From assembly GCF_001905445.1 (NCBI RefSeq), contig NZ_LIVQ01000007.1, forward strand, positions 370,766 through 434,765: DNA of 64,000 nt, in the 5' to 3' direction. This DNA is from Streptomyces sp. CB00455 (GTDB lineage: Bacteria > Actinomycetota > Actinomycetes > Streptomycetales > Streptomycetaceae). The first letter of the stretch is position 1. Each line of letters opens with the position of its first letter. The notes under the pieces were generated by a model. The model searched no databases and had not been told where the DNA came from. It saw only the letters and a list, made by a program, of their open reading frames with translations. A program made the translations under genes and the position numbers. Positions 53,013 through 62,679 of the stretch are shown here, piece after piece.

Positions 53013-56000
53013 TTGGACACCATCTATTGGAGTAGGCGGCGCATTCTCGGCGCCATCGCGGCCACCTCGGCCGTAGTCACCACTTCCAGCCTCGTACTCA
53101 ATCCCTCCTCCGCCTGGGCGGACACACCTCCCGAGGACGATGCCCCTGACCCGTTCCTGCTGCCTGACACCGAGCGGGCCAAGGTCGTCAAGGCGTGGAT
53201 GCTGGGCGGCAAGGCTGTACGGGCCGCTGCCGTGGCCGCGCTCACCGGCACGGACGCCGACGTGCAGCGGTTCCTGAATGTCCAGCTCGCCGTGGAGACG
53301 GCGGAGGATAACCGGGTCGCCCTCATGAGCTCCCTCGCCGCAGGAGGCAAGGGCATCCGCCGGGATGCCGCCGCCGCGTTCGAGGCCGGCGACGCCGCGA
53401 TCGCCGCGTACATCGCCGGCGGCTACCGTAAGGGCCTCCTGGAAGACCTGCGCGTGGGCGCTGCCATGGTGATGGCGGTGGGAGGCAAGGCCGTCAACCG
53501 TGCGGGCAACGCTGCCCTCAACGACGGATCCCAGGCCGGCCTGGAGAGCTTCCTCGACACGAAGCAGTACCCGGCGTGGCTGCAGGACATGCGCGTCGAG
53601 GTCACCACGCTCATGGCGAACGCCGGCCCCGAAGTGCAGAAGTACGGTGACCGGGCCCTGTCCGGTACCGATGAGGACATGGAGTGGTTCCTGGAGACCG
53701 GCCAGCACATCGCCCGAGCCCGGGACCAGGAACGGACGAAGATCGAGGAACTCGTCGCCGTCGTCCAGCGGGAGGGCAAGCAGGCCGAGGACAAGACGAA
53801 ACAGGCAGAGGAAGCCTCCGCCCGCGCCATCGAAGCCTCCGCCAAGGCCAAGCAGGCCGCGGAACAAGCCGCAGCCGAAGCCCAGGCCGCACAGAACGAT
53901 GTGGCGAAGGCCGGCCAGGCAGCCCGCAAGGCCGGGGACGCGGCGAAGGGGGCCGCCAACTCGGCCCGGGTGGCCATCAACGCTTCTCATGCCGCCGTCC
54001 AGGCATCGCGCCGCGCCTCCAACGCGGCCGCAGCCGCCAGCCAGGCGGCCGCGAGCGCCGGCTCCGCAGCAGCCGCTGCGTACAACGCCGCGATCGCCGC
54101 GTCCAAGGACGCCGGCATGGCCGACGCCGCCAAGAGCGCTGCGGTGGCCGCTCGCAACGCCGCGGCCAGGGCGCGCGACGCGGCCCAGGCCGCCGGCTAC
54201 GCCGCCGAGTCCTCGGTCCGGGCGGCCGGTGCCGGCGCCGCCGCCGCATCCGCCGCGCGCAACGCCTCTGCAGCCGCGAGCGCTTCCGCATCCGCCGCAA
54301 CGTCCGCAGGAGCGGCGCAGGGACAGGCGGCCGAGGCCAAGCGCCAGGCGCAGATCGCCGGCGCGAACGCCACGATCGCCACCAACGCCGCAGGGACCGC
54401 ACAGAGCCTGGCGAGCGCCTCCGCGGCAGCTGCGCGGACTGCCCGCGACCACGCGAACAGCGCTGCCGCACATGCGGACAAGGCCGCGGCCGCCGCTGAG
54501 TGGGCCGCCCAGTACGCGGGCCAGGCGGTGGACCACGCCAACAAATCCACCCAGTTCGCCAACGAGGCAACCAAGGCGGCCGACCTCGCCACCGAGGCCG
54601 TGGCACAGGCTGTCACGGTCGAGCGCACCGCCCGCGAGGCCGAATGGCAGCGCCTCGACCAGGAGAAGCAGCGGGCCATCGAGGAGATGCGCCAGCTCCT
54701 CCAGGAAGAAGCACGGGACCGGGCCGAGACCGATCGCAAGCGGACGCAGGCCGAGCAGACCTCCCAGGAGACAAAGAACCTCATTGCCCAGGCAGAGTCC
54801 GCTCTCAGGGCCGGAGACACCACGACAGCGGCGGCACTCGGCCGGAAGGCCGCCGTCGTCCTTATGGGCTCACGCGGCTCCTGGTCGCAGGAGGCGGCGA
54901 GGTTCGCAGTCGCCGGCGGGGACGCCGATGTCCACGCGTGGATCGAGACCGACCGCCTGGTCGCCCAACGGCAGGACGACAGGGAATCCGTCCTCTTCGT
55001 TGCCAGGACCTCACCTGAAGCGGTGGCCGCCGCCGCGACCACGGCACTGGCGAGCTCGGACCCGGAGGCTGGGGCGAAGTTCCTCACCACCGGCGCGGTC
55101 AAGGCCGCAGCGACGGACAACCGGGTCATCGTCGCCCGCATCATGAACGAGAACCTCGGACGCGCGGTGGCCAGCGCAGCCAGCGCCGCGCTGAGCGACG
55201 GGTCGGCCGAGGCGGTGTACGAATTCCTCTCCGGCGGTTGCGAGAAGGCACTGCGGGAGGACGACGGTGTCGCGACGGCGACCCTCCTGGGGACCGCAGG
55301 CCCCTACACGCAGGCCTTCGCGCAGGTGGCGATGGAGGGGCCCGCCTGGACACGACGCAACTTCATACTCAACGCCCAGTACAAGACCGCGCAGCTCGAC
55401 CACGACTCTGCCACGCACATCGCGGCCATGCAGGGCACCATCGCTGGTGCCGCGAAGATCGCGAACAAGGCCCAGGAGGACGCCGCCCGCGCCCAGGAAG
55501 CAGCGGCCAAGGCCCGCGACGCCGCCGCGGACGCGGTGAAGTGGGCAGACAAGGCCAAGCAGGCGGCCGTGAACGCCGCCACCGCTGCCCGACAGGCCGC
55601 CGGGTTCGCCGACCAGGCCGAGCAGTCGGCCCACAACGCCCGGGTATCGGCCGACAAGGCCAAGCAGGCGGCTGCCGGCGCCCGCGGCGCGGCGCGTTCG
55701 GCAACCTACTCCGCCAACCGGGCGTTCGAGTCGGCGCGCAGCGCGGTCGCCTCCGCCACCTCCGCACAGGCATCCGCCGTCTCGGCGCGCGGCTCCGCCA
55801 TCCAGGCCGGCCAGGACGCCCGTACGGCAGCGGCCGCCGCGAGCTCCGCACGGCAGATCGCGCTGGAGAAGCGGCAGGCGGAGGTTGCCGCGGCTGCCGC
55901 GAAGGCGGCCGAGGAGATCCGTACGGCAAAGGCTGCCGGAATCAACCTGGCGGACGCGGCCGAGCACGACTCCGTGAAGACGGCAGAGACCAATACCGCG

Positions 56001-56411
56001 AAGGTATGGGCCCAGGCCTTCCACGAAGCGGCGATCAAGGGGGGGATGATCAGCATCGGCTTCTCCCTCGCCGGCGCGGGAGCCACACTCGCCGGGGTCA
56101 CCGCTCCCGCCGCCCCCTTCCTCCTGGCTGCGAGCGGGTACGCCAGCGGCGCAACAATCGCCCTCGACGTGGCGGCCACCGTCAGCTACGGGATGGGCTA
56201 CGGATGGAACAGCGCGGAGTTCAAAAAATCCCTCGCCCTCACGGGGCTCAGCGTCATCACCCTCGGCAAGGGCCGGCTGATCGAGAAGACCCTGCACTCC
56301 GTGCCGACCAAGGTCCTTTCCAGCAGGCTCCGGGACCGCTTCGACGGCCTCTACGACGCGGGCAGCGAAGCCGCGACGACCATCACCAGTTGGCTCAGCG
56401 CCTCCCACTGA
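53013..56411 (+). CDS. Tat-secreted ALF-repeat, alanine-rich coiled-coil protein (toxin-like architecture)
   Basis: 1132 residues from TTG 53013, with GAAGGA seven bases upstream. A twin-arginine signal (WSRRRILGAIA) ends at AWA (~36). ALF repeats (A-L-x-G-x-x-x-x-x-x-x-F-L) occupy ~50-240 and again ~620-790. Two very long Ala/Lys/Gln-rich coiled-coil tracts (~240-610, ~800-960) read like A-x-x-A-x-x-A-A heptads. The C-terminus (~985-1132) has a Gly/Ala-rich hydrophobic stretch (MISIGFSLAGAGATLAGVTA) and a basic helical end. This architecture is seen in actinobacterial polymorphic-toxin-like proteins, with the C-terminus as the effector; here that end is short and unrecognised, and no immunity gene is evident downstream. 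Confidence 0.88.
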   Translation: MDTIYWSRRRILGAIAATSAVVTTSSLVLNPSSAWADTPPEDDAPDPFLLPDTERAKVVKAWMLGGKAVRAAAVAALTGTDADVQRFLNVQLAVETAEDNRVALMSSLAAGGKGIRRDAAAAFEAGDAAIAAYIAGGYRKGLLEDLRVGAAMVMAVGGKAVNRAGNAALNDGSQAGLESFLDTKQYPAWLQDMRVEVTTLMANAGPEVQKYGDRALSGTDEDMEWFLETGQHIARARDQERTKIEELVAVVQREGKQAEDKTKQAEEASARAIEASAKAKQAAEQAAAEAQAAQNDVAKAGQAARKAGDAAKGAANSARVAINASHAAVQASRRASNAAAAASQAAASAGSAAAAAYNAAIAASKDAGMADAAKSAAVAARNAAARARDAAQAAGYAAESSVRAAGAGAAAASAARNASAAASASASAATSAGAAQGQAAEAKRQAQIAGANATIATNAAGTAQSLASASAAAARTARDHANSAAAHADKAAAAAEWAAQYAGQAVDHANKSTQFANEATKAADLATEAVAQAVTVERTAREAEWQRLDQEKQRAIEEMRQLLQEEARDRAETDRKRTQAEQTSQETKNLIAQAESALRAGDTTTAAALGRKAAVVLMGSRGSWSQEAARFAVAGGDADVHAWIETDRLVAQRQDDRESVLFVARTSPEAVAAAATTALASSDPEAGAKFLTTGAVKAAATDNRVIVARIMNENLGRAVASAASAALSDGSAEAVYEFLSGGCEKALREDDGVATATLLGTAGPYTQAFAQVAMEGPAWTRRNFILNAQYKTAQLDHDSATHIAAMQGTIAGAAKIANKAQEDAARAQEAAAKARDAAADAVKWADKAKQAAVNAATAARQAAGFADQAEQSAHNARVSADKAKQAAAGARGAARSATYSANRAFESARSAVASATSAQASAVSARGSAIQAGQDARTAAAAASSARQIALEKRQAEVAAAAAKAAEEIRTAKAAGINLADAAEHDSVKTAETNTAKVWAQAFHEAAIKGGMISIGFSLAGAGATLAGVTAPAAPFLLAASGYASGATIALDVAATVSYGMGYGWNSAEFKKSLALTGLSVITLGKGRLIEKTLHSVPTKVLSSRLRDRFDGLYDAGSEAATTITSWLSASH

Positions 56412-56578
56412 CCCGATGGACGGCCGGACCGCCGGCAAGGGGTGGCGCGCCGCCGCCGCCCTTCCTTCCCGGCGCCGCGCCTGTGGCCGTGGCGGCCGTA
56501 CCTCAGACACCACGCGCCGATCCCTGGTCGGCACCCCCGTACACATCCCGTGCCGGGGCCCAGCTCCGAAGGAATATC

Positions 56579-58153
56579 ATGCCCGTACCCCGTCCCCGCC
56601 CGGCGTGCATCACCGGCCTCCTCGCCGCCACCGCCGTGGCCTCGGTGGCCATGACCCCGGCCTCTCCCGCCCTGGCGGTGACCGGACCCGGCGTCGCCGC
56701 CAGCCAGCACCCCTACGCCGTACAGATCGGTCTCGGCGACGAGGCGAACAGCCGGGGGTGCACCGGCGTACTCGTCGACCGCTCCTGGGTCCTGACCGCA
56801 ACGAGTTGCTTCGCCGCCACGCCCGGCAGCACCGTATCGGCAGGCAAGCCCGCTCTCGCCGCCGCCGCAACGCTCAGCGACGGCCGGGTCCTCGAGATCA
56901 CGGAGATCGCCCCCCGCGACGACCGTGACGCCGCGCTGGTCCGTCTGGCCACCCCCGCCGACGGCATCACCACCGCCAAGATCGCCGTTTCCGCTCCCGT
57001 CGCCAACACGGATGTGACGGCGGCCGGCTTCGGGCGTACCAAGACCGAGTGGGTAACCGACCAGCTTCACACCGGACAGTTCACCGTGAACGCGACGACC
57101 GCCACCACCCTGTCCGTCACCGGCAAGGGTACCGACGCGATCTGCAAGGGCGATACGGGCGGCCCGCTGCTGACCGCCGCCGGGGCCGTCTCCGCGGTGG
57201 CCAGCCGCTCCTGGCAGGGCGGCTGCTTGGGAACTCCGTCGACGGAGACCCGCACCGGTGCGATCGCCGCACGCGTCGACGGCCTCGGCACCTGGATCGG
57301 ACAGGTCACAATCCCACGCCGCGGCGCGGTGAACGAGACGGGCGGCAACGGCCGCATCCGCTGGGCCGACTTCGACGGCGACGGGAAGCCGGACTATCTC
57401 AGCATCGCCGACAGCGGCGCCGTGTCCGTCTGGCTCAACCGCGGAGGCAACCCCGCCGGCCCCTCTGGCTGGCAGTCTCTGGGCGCCGTCGCCACGGGCC
57501 TGACAAACGACCGCAACCGCGTGCGGTTCGCTGACTTCGACGGCGACGCCAAGGCCGACTACTTCCTGATCAACACCGACGGCTCGGTCGAGGTATACCT
57601 AAACCGGGGCGGCGACACACGCGGCGGCTGGAAGCACATCGGCAAGGTCGCCCTCGGGGTCACCGACGACCCGACCAAGGTCCGATTCGCCGACTGGGAC
57701 GGCGACGGCCGCAGCGACTACCTTGCCTTCGACAACAACGGCGGTGTGACCGCCTACCTCAACCGCGGCGGCGACGTCCTCGGCGGCCAGGGTTGGCCCT
57801 CGCCCGGCAAGGTCACCACGGGGTCTACCAGCGAACGCGCCCGCGTCCGCTTCGCCGACAGCGACGGTGACGGCAAGACCGACTACTTCCTCATCAAGCC
57901 CGACGGCAAGGTCGACCTCTACCTCAACCGCGGCGGGGACGTCGTTCCCAACAGCGGTTGGAGCGTCGTCGGTCAGATCGCCACCGGTCTGACCACCGAC
58001 CACACCATGGTGCAGTTCGCCGACTTCAACAACGACACCCACGCCGACTACGTGCTTGCCGGGGCCGGCGGCAGTGCGACGGTGTTCGCCTGGAACGGCG
58101 GAGACAAGGGCAACGGCTGGATCGACCTCGGCAAGGTCATCAACGGCAGCTGA
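56579..58153 (+). CDS. Secreted trypsin-fold pseudoprotease with FG-GAP-like repeats
   Basis: 524 residues from ATG 56579 (GAAGGA nine bases upstream). Signal peptide to about residue 33. The S1 trypsin fold (residues ~36-265) keeps the layout but not the triad: the His motif reads VLTATSCFA (Ser76 in place of His), Asp117 is present in RDAALVRL, and the Ser motif reads CKGDTGGPLL (Thr193 for Ser). It should therefore be non-proteolytic and may bind a ligand or wall component. From ~270 five repeats follow, each like VRFADFDGDAKADYFLINTD and V-x-V-Y-L-N-R-G-G-D, with Ca-binding D-x-D-x-D loops. First of three consecutive genes sharing this domain. Confidence 0.9.
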   Translation: MPVPRPRPACITGLLAATAVASVAMTPASPALAVTGPGVAASQHPYAVQIGLGDEANSRGCTGVLVDRSWVLTATSCFAATPGSTVSAGKPALAAAATLSDGRVLEITEIAPRDDRDAALVRLATPADGITTAKIAVSAPVANTDVTAAGFGRTKTEWVTDQLHTGQFTVNATTATTLSVTGKGTDAICKGDTGGPLLTAAGAVSAVASRSWQGGCLGTPSTETRTGAIAARVDGLGTWIGQVTIPRRGAVNETGGNGRIRWADFDGDGKPDYLSIADSGAVSVWLNRGGNPAGPSGWQSLGAVATGLTNDRNRVRFADFDGDAKADYFLINTDGSVEVYLNRGGDTRGGWKHIGKVALGVTDDPTKVRFADWDGDGRSDYLAFDNNGGVTAYLNRGGDVLGGQGWPSPGKVTTGSTSERARVRFADSDGDGKTDYFLIKPDGKVDLYLNRGGDVVPNSGWSVVGQIATGLTTDHTMVQFADFNNDTHADYVLAGAGGSATVFAWNGGDKGNGWIDLGKVINGS

Positions 58154-58290
58154 CCCGCACCAGCCTCCGCAGCACGAAGGGACCGACCCCCTCCTGCCCG
58201 CCCGCCGGCAGAGCAGGAGGCGGTCGCCCGTTGCCACACCCTTCACACGGAGCCCCACCGTTCCGCAACCCCCGGAAGACCACATCAGCG

Positions 58291-59850
58291 ATGAACCGCC
58301 GCATGTCCCTGGCCACCGCCCTCATCCTCGGGGCAACCACCGCACTCGGCCTGAGCACCGCACCGGCCACTGCCGTGCCGCAGCCCGCGCCACCGCTGAT
58401 CCGGATCATGCCGCTCGGCGACTCGATCACCGCAGGCGAGGGCAGCAGCGGCCGGGCCGGCTACCGTGCCCCGCTCTGGGACCTGATCACGGCTCAGAAT
58501 GGCTACACCCCCGACTTTGTCGGATCCGTCTCCTCCGGCACCACCCGGGACCCGGACAACGAAGGCCACAGCGGCTACACCATCAAGGCCATCCGCGACG
58601 GCATCGACCGGTGGCAGGCGGCAGCGGCGCCGGATGTCGTCCTTCTCCACTTGGGCATCAACGACCTCAACTCCCACAGCGCTGACCCCGCCGCTGCATC
58701 AGCCGAACTGACCGCGCTGATCGACCGCATCGACACCAACAGGCCCGGCGTCACCGTCATCGTCCAAGGACTCCTCACCGACACCCGCGGACAAACCGAA
58801 CGCACACGCGTCTTCAACGCCACCCTGCAAGAAGCGGTGGCCGCACGCGCCGCATCCGGCAGGCACTTGCGTTATGCGGAGCCCCCGCGCCTTGACCTAC
58901 CCACCGAGCTGCCCGATGGTCTCCACCCCAGCGACGGCGGGTACCGCAAAATGGCGACCGCCTACGACGAGGCCTTGCGTACGGCGATCGCGGACGGCTG
59001 GACGCGGCCCGGGCAGGCCCCCCGGGCCGGCACGGAGTCGGGCGGGACGGCCCGCCTGCGCTGGGCCGACTTCGACGGCGACGGGCGCACCGACGAGCTG
59101 ACCATCGCCGACTCGGGGGAAGTCCGGGCCCGCCTCAACCGCGCTGGCGCCGGAGCTGGTACCTGGCAGGAGACAGGGCCTCTCGCCACCGGAGTCACGA
59201 CCGACCGCACCCGCGTCCGCTTCGCCGACTTCGACGGCGACGGGCGCGCCGACTACCTCTACATCGCCCCCGACGGCAGCGTCACCGCCTACCTCAACCG
59301 CGGCGGAGACATCAGCGGTCCCGCCGGCTGGGAGCACATCGGCCGTATCGCGGGCGGCACCACCACCGCCCACCAGCAGGTGCGCTTCGCCGATTTCGAC
59401 GGCGACGGACGGGCCGACTACTGGACCATCGCCGACGGAGGGGCCATCAACGTGCACCTCAACCGCGGCGGTGACCGGTCCGGAGCCGGCGGCTGGACGG
59501 ACCTCGGCCGGATCGCCACGGGCACCACCGGCGACCGCACCCGCGTCCGGCTCGCGGACTACGACAGTGACGGACGAGCCGACTACTGGACCGTCAACCC
59601 CGACGGCAGCCTGACGACCTACGTCAACCGCGGCGGCGACCAGCACGGCGGGTGGCAGTCGGCCGGCCGTACCGCATCCGGAGTGACCACCGACCACACA
59701 CGAGTCCAGCTCGCGGACCTGACCGCCGACCACCACGCCGACTACCTCCTCCAACAGGCCGACGGCCGTACCGTCCTCTACGCCTTCGACGGTGGCGACC
59801 CCTTCCCGGCCGGCTGGATCAACCTCGGCACCTTGCCCGACCGCCCCTGA
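58291..59850 (+). CDS. Secreted SGNH hydrolase with FG-GAP-like repeats (1)
   Basis: 519 residues from ATG 58291. Signal peptide to about residue 29 (ATA-V). SGNH esterase domain: block I PLGDSITAGEG with Ser45, Gly in GHSGYTIKAI, block III HLGINDLN with Asn124, block V PDGLHPSDGGY with Asp209 and His212; all four are intact. From ~255 five repeats of type RVRFADFDGDGRADYLYIAP and V-T-A-Y-L-N-R-G-G-D close the protein. It likely deacylates an extracellular polysaccharide or lipid. 137 bp after the pseudoprotease and in line with it. Confidence 0.92.
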   Translation: MNRRMSLATALILGATTALGLSTAPATAVPQPAPPLIRIMPLGDSITAGEGSSGRAGYRAPLWDLITAQNGYTPDFVGSVSSGTTRDPDNEGHSGYTIKAIRDGIDRWQAAAAPDVVLLHLGINDLNSHSADPAAASAELTALIDRIDTNRPGVTVIVQGLLTDTRGQTERTRVFNATLQEAVAARAASGRHLRYAEPPRLDLPTELPDGLHPSDGGYRKMATAYDEALRTAIADGWTRPGQAPRAGTESGGTARLRWADFDGDGRTDELTIADSGEVRARLNRAGAGAGTWQETGPLATGVTTDRTRVRFADFDGDGRADYLYIAPDGSVTAYLNRGGDISGPAGWEHIGRIAGGTTTAHQQVRFADFDGDGRADYWTIADGGAINVHLNRGGDRSGAGGWTDLGRIATGTTGDRTRVRLADYDSDGRADYWTVNPDGSLTTYVNRGGDQHGGWQSAGRTASGVTTDHTRVQLADLTADHHADYLLQQADGRTVLYAFDGGDPFPAGWINLGTLPDRP

Positions 59851-59916
59851 TCCGCCGGCGCCCCCGCAGCCGATCCCGCCCGACGCAGTCACCACCACCA
59901 GAAAGCAGAACGATCC

Positions 59917-61452
59917 ATGCCGCAGACCATCACCACCCTCGCGATGGCCGCCGCCCTGGGTGCCGGGGCGACCATTACGACGGCAGCCCCCGCAGCCGCC
60001 GCCGTCAACCCCGCACCCCCGGTCCTGCGCGTTATGCCGCTGGGCGACTCGATCACCGACGGGTACCAGAGCTCGACGAATTCCGGCTACCGCCTACAGC
60101 TGTGGCAGAGGTCCCAGACGCACAACGGCTTCCGCGCGGATCTCGTCGGGTCAAGGCAGTCTGGTTCCGGGCCCGACTCGGACAACGAAGCCCACGGCGC
60201 CACCATGATCAACGACTTCCGGGGCAAGGTGACCGACTGGGTGCGCGGCGCCGAACCGGACGTCGTCCTCCTGCACCACGGCATCAACGACCTGGACCGC
60301 GGAACCGACAAGACCAACGCACCTGCCCGGCTCGCAGCCGTGACCGACGAGATCCTCGCCGCGCGCCCCGGTGTCACCGTCGTAGTAATGGGCCTGATCC
60401 CCATCTCCGGACCGCCCGGAGTACCGGCGTTCAACACCGCCGTGCGGCAGTGGGTCTCGGCCAAGGCACAGGCCGGGGCCAAGGTCCGCTACGTCGACGC
60501 CCCGGGCCTCGTACGCGGAGAGATGGTCGACGGCCTGCACCCCAACGACGCCGGATACCGGAAGATGGGCGACGCGTTCTTCGAAGGCATCGACCGGTCT
60601 GTCGCGGACGGCACTGCAGTCCGCACCCACCGAGGCCGGGCAGGGACCGAGTCGGGCGGCGCCGACCGGCTGCGCTGGGCGGACTGGGACGGCGACGGCC
60701 GCGCCGACCGGGTCCTGGTCCAGGACAACGGCACGGTGCGTGTCCTGCTCAACCGCGGCGGTAACGGCCGGGGCGGCTGGGAGGACCTCGGACAGATCGC
60801 GACGGGGATGACCACTGACCGCACGCGGGTGCGCTTCGCCGACTGGGACGGAGACGGCCGTGCCGACTACGTCCTGATCTCGGAGACGGGCTCGGTGTCG
60901 GTCTACCTCAACCGTGGCGGGGACGGCCACGGCGGCTGGGACCTCGCCGACAAGGTGGCGTCCGGCCTGACCCGGGACGCGGGCCAGGTCCGCTTCGTGG
61001 ACTTCGACGGCGACGGCCGCACCGACTACGCGTGGGTCCGGCCCGACGGCCCCGTCACCGTCTACCTCAACAAGGGCGGCGACGGCCGGGGAGGCTGGCA
61101 GGACCGCGGCACCATCGCCACGGGCGGGACGACGGACCCGACCCGCGTACGGTGGACGGACTTCGACGGGGACGGATACGCCGACTACTCCGCTGTCCGC
61201 GCCGACGGCGCGGTGGACACCTACCTCAACCGCGGCGGCGACTATCACGGTGGTTGGTCCGTCCCCGCGGGCCCCGTCACGGCGGGTACGACGACAGAGC
61301 ACCAGCAGGTGGCCTTCGCAGACTTCGACGGCGACGGACACAGCGACTACATCCGGACCGTGGCCGACGGTTCCTCGACCGTGCGGGTCTGGAACGGCGG
61401 CGACGGCGCCGGAGGCTGGACCGACCTCGGCACAGCCTCCACGGCCGGCTGA
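59917..61452 (+). CDS. Secreted SGNH hydrolase with FG-GAP-like repeats (2)
   Basis: 511 residues from ATG 59917, 66 bp after the preceding stop. Signal peptide to about residue 29. SGNH blocks: PLGDSITDGYQ (Ser45), NEAHGATMIND, HHGINDLDRG (Asn124) and VDGLHPNDAGYRK (Asp205, His208). The spacing is almost identical to the previous protein, so the two are tandem paralogues; block II differs (HGAT for HSGY). Five C-terminal repeats, some with W for F (RVRFADWDGDGRADYVLISE). Probably in one operon with the two genes before it. Confidence 0.92.
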   Translation: MPQTITTLAMAAALGAGATITTAAPAAAAVNPAPPVLRVMPLGDSITDGYQSSTNSGYRLQLWQRSQTHNGFRADLVGSRQSGSGPDSDNEAHGATMINDFRGKVTDWVRGAEPDVVLLHHGINDLDRGTDKTNAPARLAAVTDEILAARPGVTVVVMGLIPISGPPGVPAFNTAVRQWVSAKAQAGAKVRYVDAPGLVRGEMVDGLHPNDAGYRKMGDAFFEGIDRSVADGTAVRTHRGRAGTESGGADRLRWADWDGDGRADRVLVQDNGTVRVLLNRGGNGRGGWEDLGQIATGMTTDRTRVRFADWDGDGRADYVLISETGSVSVYLNRGGDGHGGWDLADKVASGLTRDAGQVRFVDFDGDGRTDYAWVRPDGPVTVYLNKGGDGRGGWQDRGTIATGGTTDPTRVRWTDFDGDGYADYSAVRADGAVDTYLNRGGDYHGGWSVPAGPVTAGTTTEHQQVAFADFDGDGHSDYIRTVADGSSTVRVWNGGDGAGGWTDLGTASTAG

Positions 61453-61776
61453 TACCCCCGCGCGGACCGTGAATCCCAGGAGCCCAGCCCTTGGATCTCG
61501 CGAGCGCCTGATCGCGCTGGACCGGCTGTAGGCAATGCTCACGGACCTATCGTCGAGGCGACGTGGGTCAGGGCCCGCTGAAGAACAGGTGAGTACCCGG
61601 TTGTCAGGCCACTCAATGCTGTGACCGGGAAGGTTCACCGGCTTGCTGCTCGCGGTCAGGACCGCCGAACCGGTTGGGTGTCGGGCGCCATCCGGTCCGG
61701 CAGGTGGAGGCGCGGTGGCGTACCCCGTCCGAGTGCGACGAGGAGCGGCTGCAGCAGATCATGCGCCGGGGGAGTA

Positions 61777-62672
61777 CTAGGAGTTGTCGTCAAAGTGTCA
61801 TGCCCACATGAGGAGCGATGCGAGGGTGATGGCTGCTTGGTAGGACTGGGCGGCCTTGTCGTATCGAGTGGCGATGCCGCGCCACTGCTTGAGGCGGTTG
61901 AAGGCGTTCCACGACGTTGCGATGCTTGTAGACCTGCTTGTCGAAGGCCGGCGGGCGGCCACTTGACTGCCGCGCCGGGCACGGTTGCGGACCTGGTCCG
62001 ACCGCTCAGGGATCGTGTGTGTGATACCGCGGCGCCGCAGCCAGGTCCGGATCGCCATGGAGCTATAGCCCTTGTCACCGATGACATGGTCCGGCCGGGT
62101 CCGGGGTCGGCCCGGACCGAGGCGGGGCACCCGTATCGCATCCATCACGGCGGCGAACTGGGTGCACTCGTTGGTGTTCCCGCCGTCAGATCAAAGGCGA
62201 GCGGACGGCCCGATCCGTCGCAGGCCAGGTGAATCTTGCTGGTCAGCCCGCCGCGGGACCGTCCGAGAGCCGGGCTGCGGAGCCCCCTTTTCGGGCCCCG
62301 GCCGCGTGTTGGTGGGCCCGGACGACGGTCGAGTCCACCGACGCCAGCCAGTCAACGGTTCCCGCCGCGTCCGCTTGCGCCTGCGCGGCCTGGAGCATCC
62401 GGTCAAAGGTTCCGTCCGCCGCCCACCGGCGGAACCGGGTGTGGAGGCTGGCCCACGAGCCGTATCGCTCGGGCACGTCCCGCCAGGCGACCCCGGTGCG
62501 GAACTTCCACACGATCCCGTTGAGGACCGTCCGGTCGTCCAGCCGTGGCCGCCCCAGCGCGGGCTGAGGAAGCAACGGCTGCATGAGTTCCCACTCGGCA
62601 TCGGACAGTTCATGGCGACGTATCACCCAACCGTGATCCACAACACAAGATCACTTTGACGACAGACCCTAG
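61777..62672. mobile_element. IS5-type insertion sequence (full length, decayed gene)
   Basis: Ends CTAGGAGTTGTCGTCAAAGTG (61777 on) and, inverted, CTAGGGTCTGTCGTCAAAGTG (to 62672), with CTAG at both borders as duplication or part of the repeat; 896 bp including both. The transposase is on the minus strand. The sequence left of the element (61621-61776) has no recognisable gene, and the right flank enters an IS630 gene abruptly. Confidence 0.85.
61798..62641 (-). pseudogene. IS5-type transposase (orfA/orfB by -1 slippage), with extra frameshifts
   Basis: OrfA starts at ATG 62641 (HELSDAEWELMQPLLPQPAL) and reaches DWLASVDSTVVRAHQHAAGA then RKGG. Here AAAAGGGGG allows a -1 slip into LRSPALGRSRGGLTSKIHLA, the native orfB frame. 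A one-base loss near 62180 breaks orfB after DLTAG. Sense resumes in another frame at VMDAIRVPRLGPGRPRTRPD, HVIGDKGYSSMAIRTWLRRR, with a further disturbed stretch before NRLKQWRGIATRYDKAAQSY. The slip site is intact but the later frameshifts should abolish activity. Confidence 0.82.
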
Positions 62673-62679
62673 TCCTGGC

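Noticed and set aside
52911..54536. Minus-strand Gly/Arg-rich frame resembling a secreted repeat protein
   Set aside because: It is the complement of the Ala-rich coiled coil of the ALF-repeat gene; periodicity is inherited from the plus strand.
53800..56000. Possible CRISPR-like or satellite repeat
   Set aside because: The regularity is codon-level (Ala/Lys/Gln heptads) with no constant repeat/spacer structure. The FG-GAP repeats at 57-61 kb were dismissed as CRISPR for the same reason.
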